From assembly GCA_021151825.1 (NCBI GenBank), contig JAGKWQ010000002.1:280377-344376 (forward strand): a DNA stretch of 64,000 bases, read 5' to 3'. Under the pieces are notes generated by a model. It ran no database searches. It was not told the DNA's origin and was given only the letters and a program-made list of their open reading frames with translations. Of the stretch, positions 63,376 to 64,000 are shown piece after piece. The translations under genes and the position numbers were made by a program. Position 1 is the stretch's first letter. Each line of letters begins with the position of its first letter. The stretch is from Cellvibrionaceae bacterium. GTDB taxonomy: Bacteria > Pseudomonadota > Gammaproteobacteria > Pseudomonadales > Cellvibrionaceae.

Positions 63376-63864
63376 ATGGCTGCCAAAAAACCTGCTGCTC
63401 CTAAAGCTGCTGCTCCTAAAGCTGCTGCAGCTAAAAAAGCCCCTGCTGCCAAAGTAGCTGCCCCTAAAGCTGCCGCGAAAAAAGTTGTTGCACCAAAAGC
63501 TGCTGCCGCTAAAAAAGCACCTGTTGCGAAAGCAGCTCCAGCAGTTGTTAAACCAATTGCCGAGCGTCAAAACAAAACTCAAATTCTGCAACAGATTGCT
63601 GATGCTACCGAGTTGAGCAAAAAGCAGGTTCAAGCGGTACTGGACGAACTGACCAATGTAATTGAAGGCCATATTAAGAAGAAAGGCATTGGCGAATTCG
63701 TTCTGCCAGGCCTGTTGAAAATTACCACCGTTAAAAAGCCAGCGACCAAAGCGCGTAAAGGTATTAATCCATTCACTGGTGAAGAAGTTACCTTTAAAGC
63801 AAAACCAGCTAGCACCTCAGTAAAAGTGCGCCCGCTGAAAAAGCTGAAAGAATTCGCTGTGTAA
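63376..63864 (+). CDS. HU-family DNA-binding protein with histone H1-like tail
   Basis: A 162-aa protein. Residues 1-60 are a Lys/Ala/Pro-rich tail of repeating PKAAA and AKKAP units, like bacterial histone H1-like proteins (AlgP, Hc1). Residues about 61-162 form an HU/IHF-type domain: NKTQILQQIADATELSKKQVQAVLDEL, then IGEFVLPGLLKITTVKKPATKARKGINPFTGEE (given as its two neighbouring segments). It should bind DNA without sequence specificity and compact the nucleoid. Ribosome site AAGGAA lies 7 nt before the ATG. The terminator downstream appears to be cut by an IS. Confidence 0.92.
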   Translation: MAAKKPAAPKAAAPKAAAAKKAPAAKVAAPKAAAKKVVAPKAAAAKKAPVAKAAPAVVKPIAERQNKTQILQQIADATELSKKQVQAVLDELTNVIEGHIKKKGIGEFVLPGLLKITTVKKPATKARKGINPFTGEEVTFKAKPASTSVKVRPLKKLKEFAV

Positions 63865-63887
63865 TGATCTAGCGATTCAAACGCTAT

Positions 63888-63900
63888 AAAAAAACCCCGC
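63888..63900 (+). terminator. Left arm of a disrupted terminator
   Basis: AAAAAAACCCCGC resembles the first arm of a GC-rich terminator placed 25 bp after the HU-gene stop. Its matching GCGGGG arm is absent; IS sequence begins within 3 nt. Confidence 0.5.
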
Positions 63901-63904
63901 AATG

Positions 63905-63954
63905 AACTGCACCCCAAAAGTTGGACACCCAATCCAACTAAGTAAGGTGCAGTT
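63905..63954 (+). promoter_or_regulatory. Hairpin in the IS leader that covers the orfA ribosome site
   Basis: AACTGCACC (63905-63913) pairs with GGTGCAGTT (63946-63954), and an inner stem pairs GTTGGA with TCCAAC. A run of T follows before the orfA ATG, so the structure can end readthrough transcripts. AAGG, the apparent ribosome site of orfA, lies at its 3' arm. Confidence 0.65.
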
Positions 63955-63957
63955 TTT

Positions 63958-64000
63958 ATGTCTAAATATTCAAAACAATTTAAGTTAAACGCTGTTAATA
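63958..64000 (+). CDS. IS3-family transposase OrfA (N-terminal 14 residues)
   Basis: The reading frame MSKYSKQFKLNAVN matches the start of OrfA in IS150-like elements, a helix-turn-helix protein. It continues past the window edge. Ribosome site AAGG is 10 nt upstream, inside the hairpin. Confidence 0.85.
   Translation, partial: MSKYSKQFKLNAVN

Larger units (their letters stand above)
63903..64000 (+). mobile_element. IS3-family (IS150-like) insertion sequence, left end
   Basis: The sequence TGAACTGCACCCCAAAAGTT and the next bases (to 63927, GGACA) are the known left inverted repeat type of the IS150 branch of IS3 elements. OrfA starts 55 bp inside it. The element runs off the window. Confidence 0.88.

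Noticed and set aside
1..64000. CRISPR array, prophage or secondary-metabolite cluster
   Set aside because: No regularly spaced repeats, phage structural genes or large synthases are seen.

Overview
The window reads as chromosomal DNA of a gammaproteobacterium, most like Cellvibrio and its marine relatives. This is inferred from gene content and order (smc-zipA-ligA, a ccm operon beside flagellar-type genes, nudJ-mnmA-hflD-purB-roxA, truC-rsuA-rsmC) and moderate GC; no database search was possible. It is mostly housekeeping DNA. The only clear mobile DNA is the left end of an IS3-family element at the right edge.

Layout. 1-6842 (minus): smc, zipA and a 3'-truncated ligA. 7146-15237 (minus): cytochrome c maturation, ccmABCDEFG, then a break holding a terminator, a small membrane ORF and tRNA-Val/tRNA-Asp, then ccmHI. 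15465-17619 (plus): a FliK-like protein and a stand-alone FlhB C-terminal-domain protein. 17750-18565: a two-domain sulfurtransferase. 18624-23343 (minus): a hypothetical secreted protein, then a four-gene light/DNA-repair operon (YbgA-like, MerR/LitR-like, SnoaL-like, photolyase) whose promoter carries four TnTACA boxes. 23579-29937 (minus): cysB, a 5'-nucleotidase, a nitrilase-family amidase, an MFS transporter, aroC and prmB. 30083: folE (plus). 30699-34397 (minus): gpsA, DUF4389, sixA, an alpha/beta hydrolase and a DUF4892/OmpA-like protein. 34906: a flavin reductase. 35800-36151: tRNA-Pro, tRNA-Arg and tRNA-His. 37016-40842 (plus): folD, a small secreted protein, truC, rsuA, rsmC. 41015-41757: two matching tRNA-Asn genes flanking ppnP. 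41807-51459: an RluA-type synthase, an acyltransferase, a PotD-like binding protein overlapping a dCache-GGDEF cyclase, a membrane-anchored FMN glutamate-synthase-like protein, a DUF3806-like protein, a Bcr/CflA transporter and rhlE. 51559-55854 (minus): an RND pump and its adaptor. 57033-63864 (plus): nudJ, mnmA, hflD, purB, roxA, a GNAT protein, an unknown protein and a histone-tailed HU protein. 63903-64000: the IS end.

The strongest candidates for something new are: (1) the binding protein/diguanylate cyclase pair, which resembles NspS-MbaA polyamine sensing but ends in a pure GGDEF output; (2) the light-type operon whose MerR regulator seems to lack B12-binding residues; (3) two or three unlisted one-helix mini-proteins, one loosely Hok-like beside a 15-bp perfect hairpin; (4) an IS that appears to have split the HU gene's terminator and carries a hairpin over its own transposase ribosome site.
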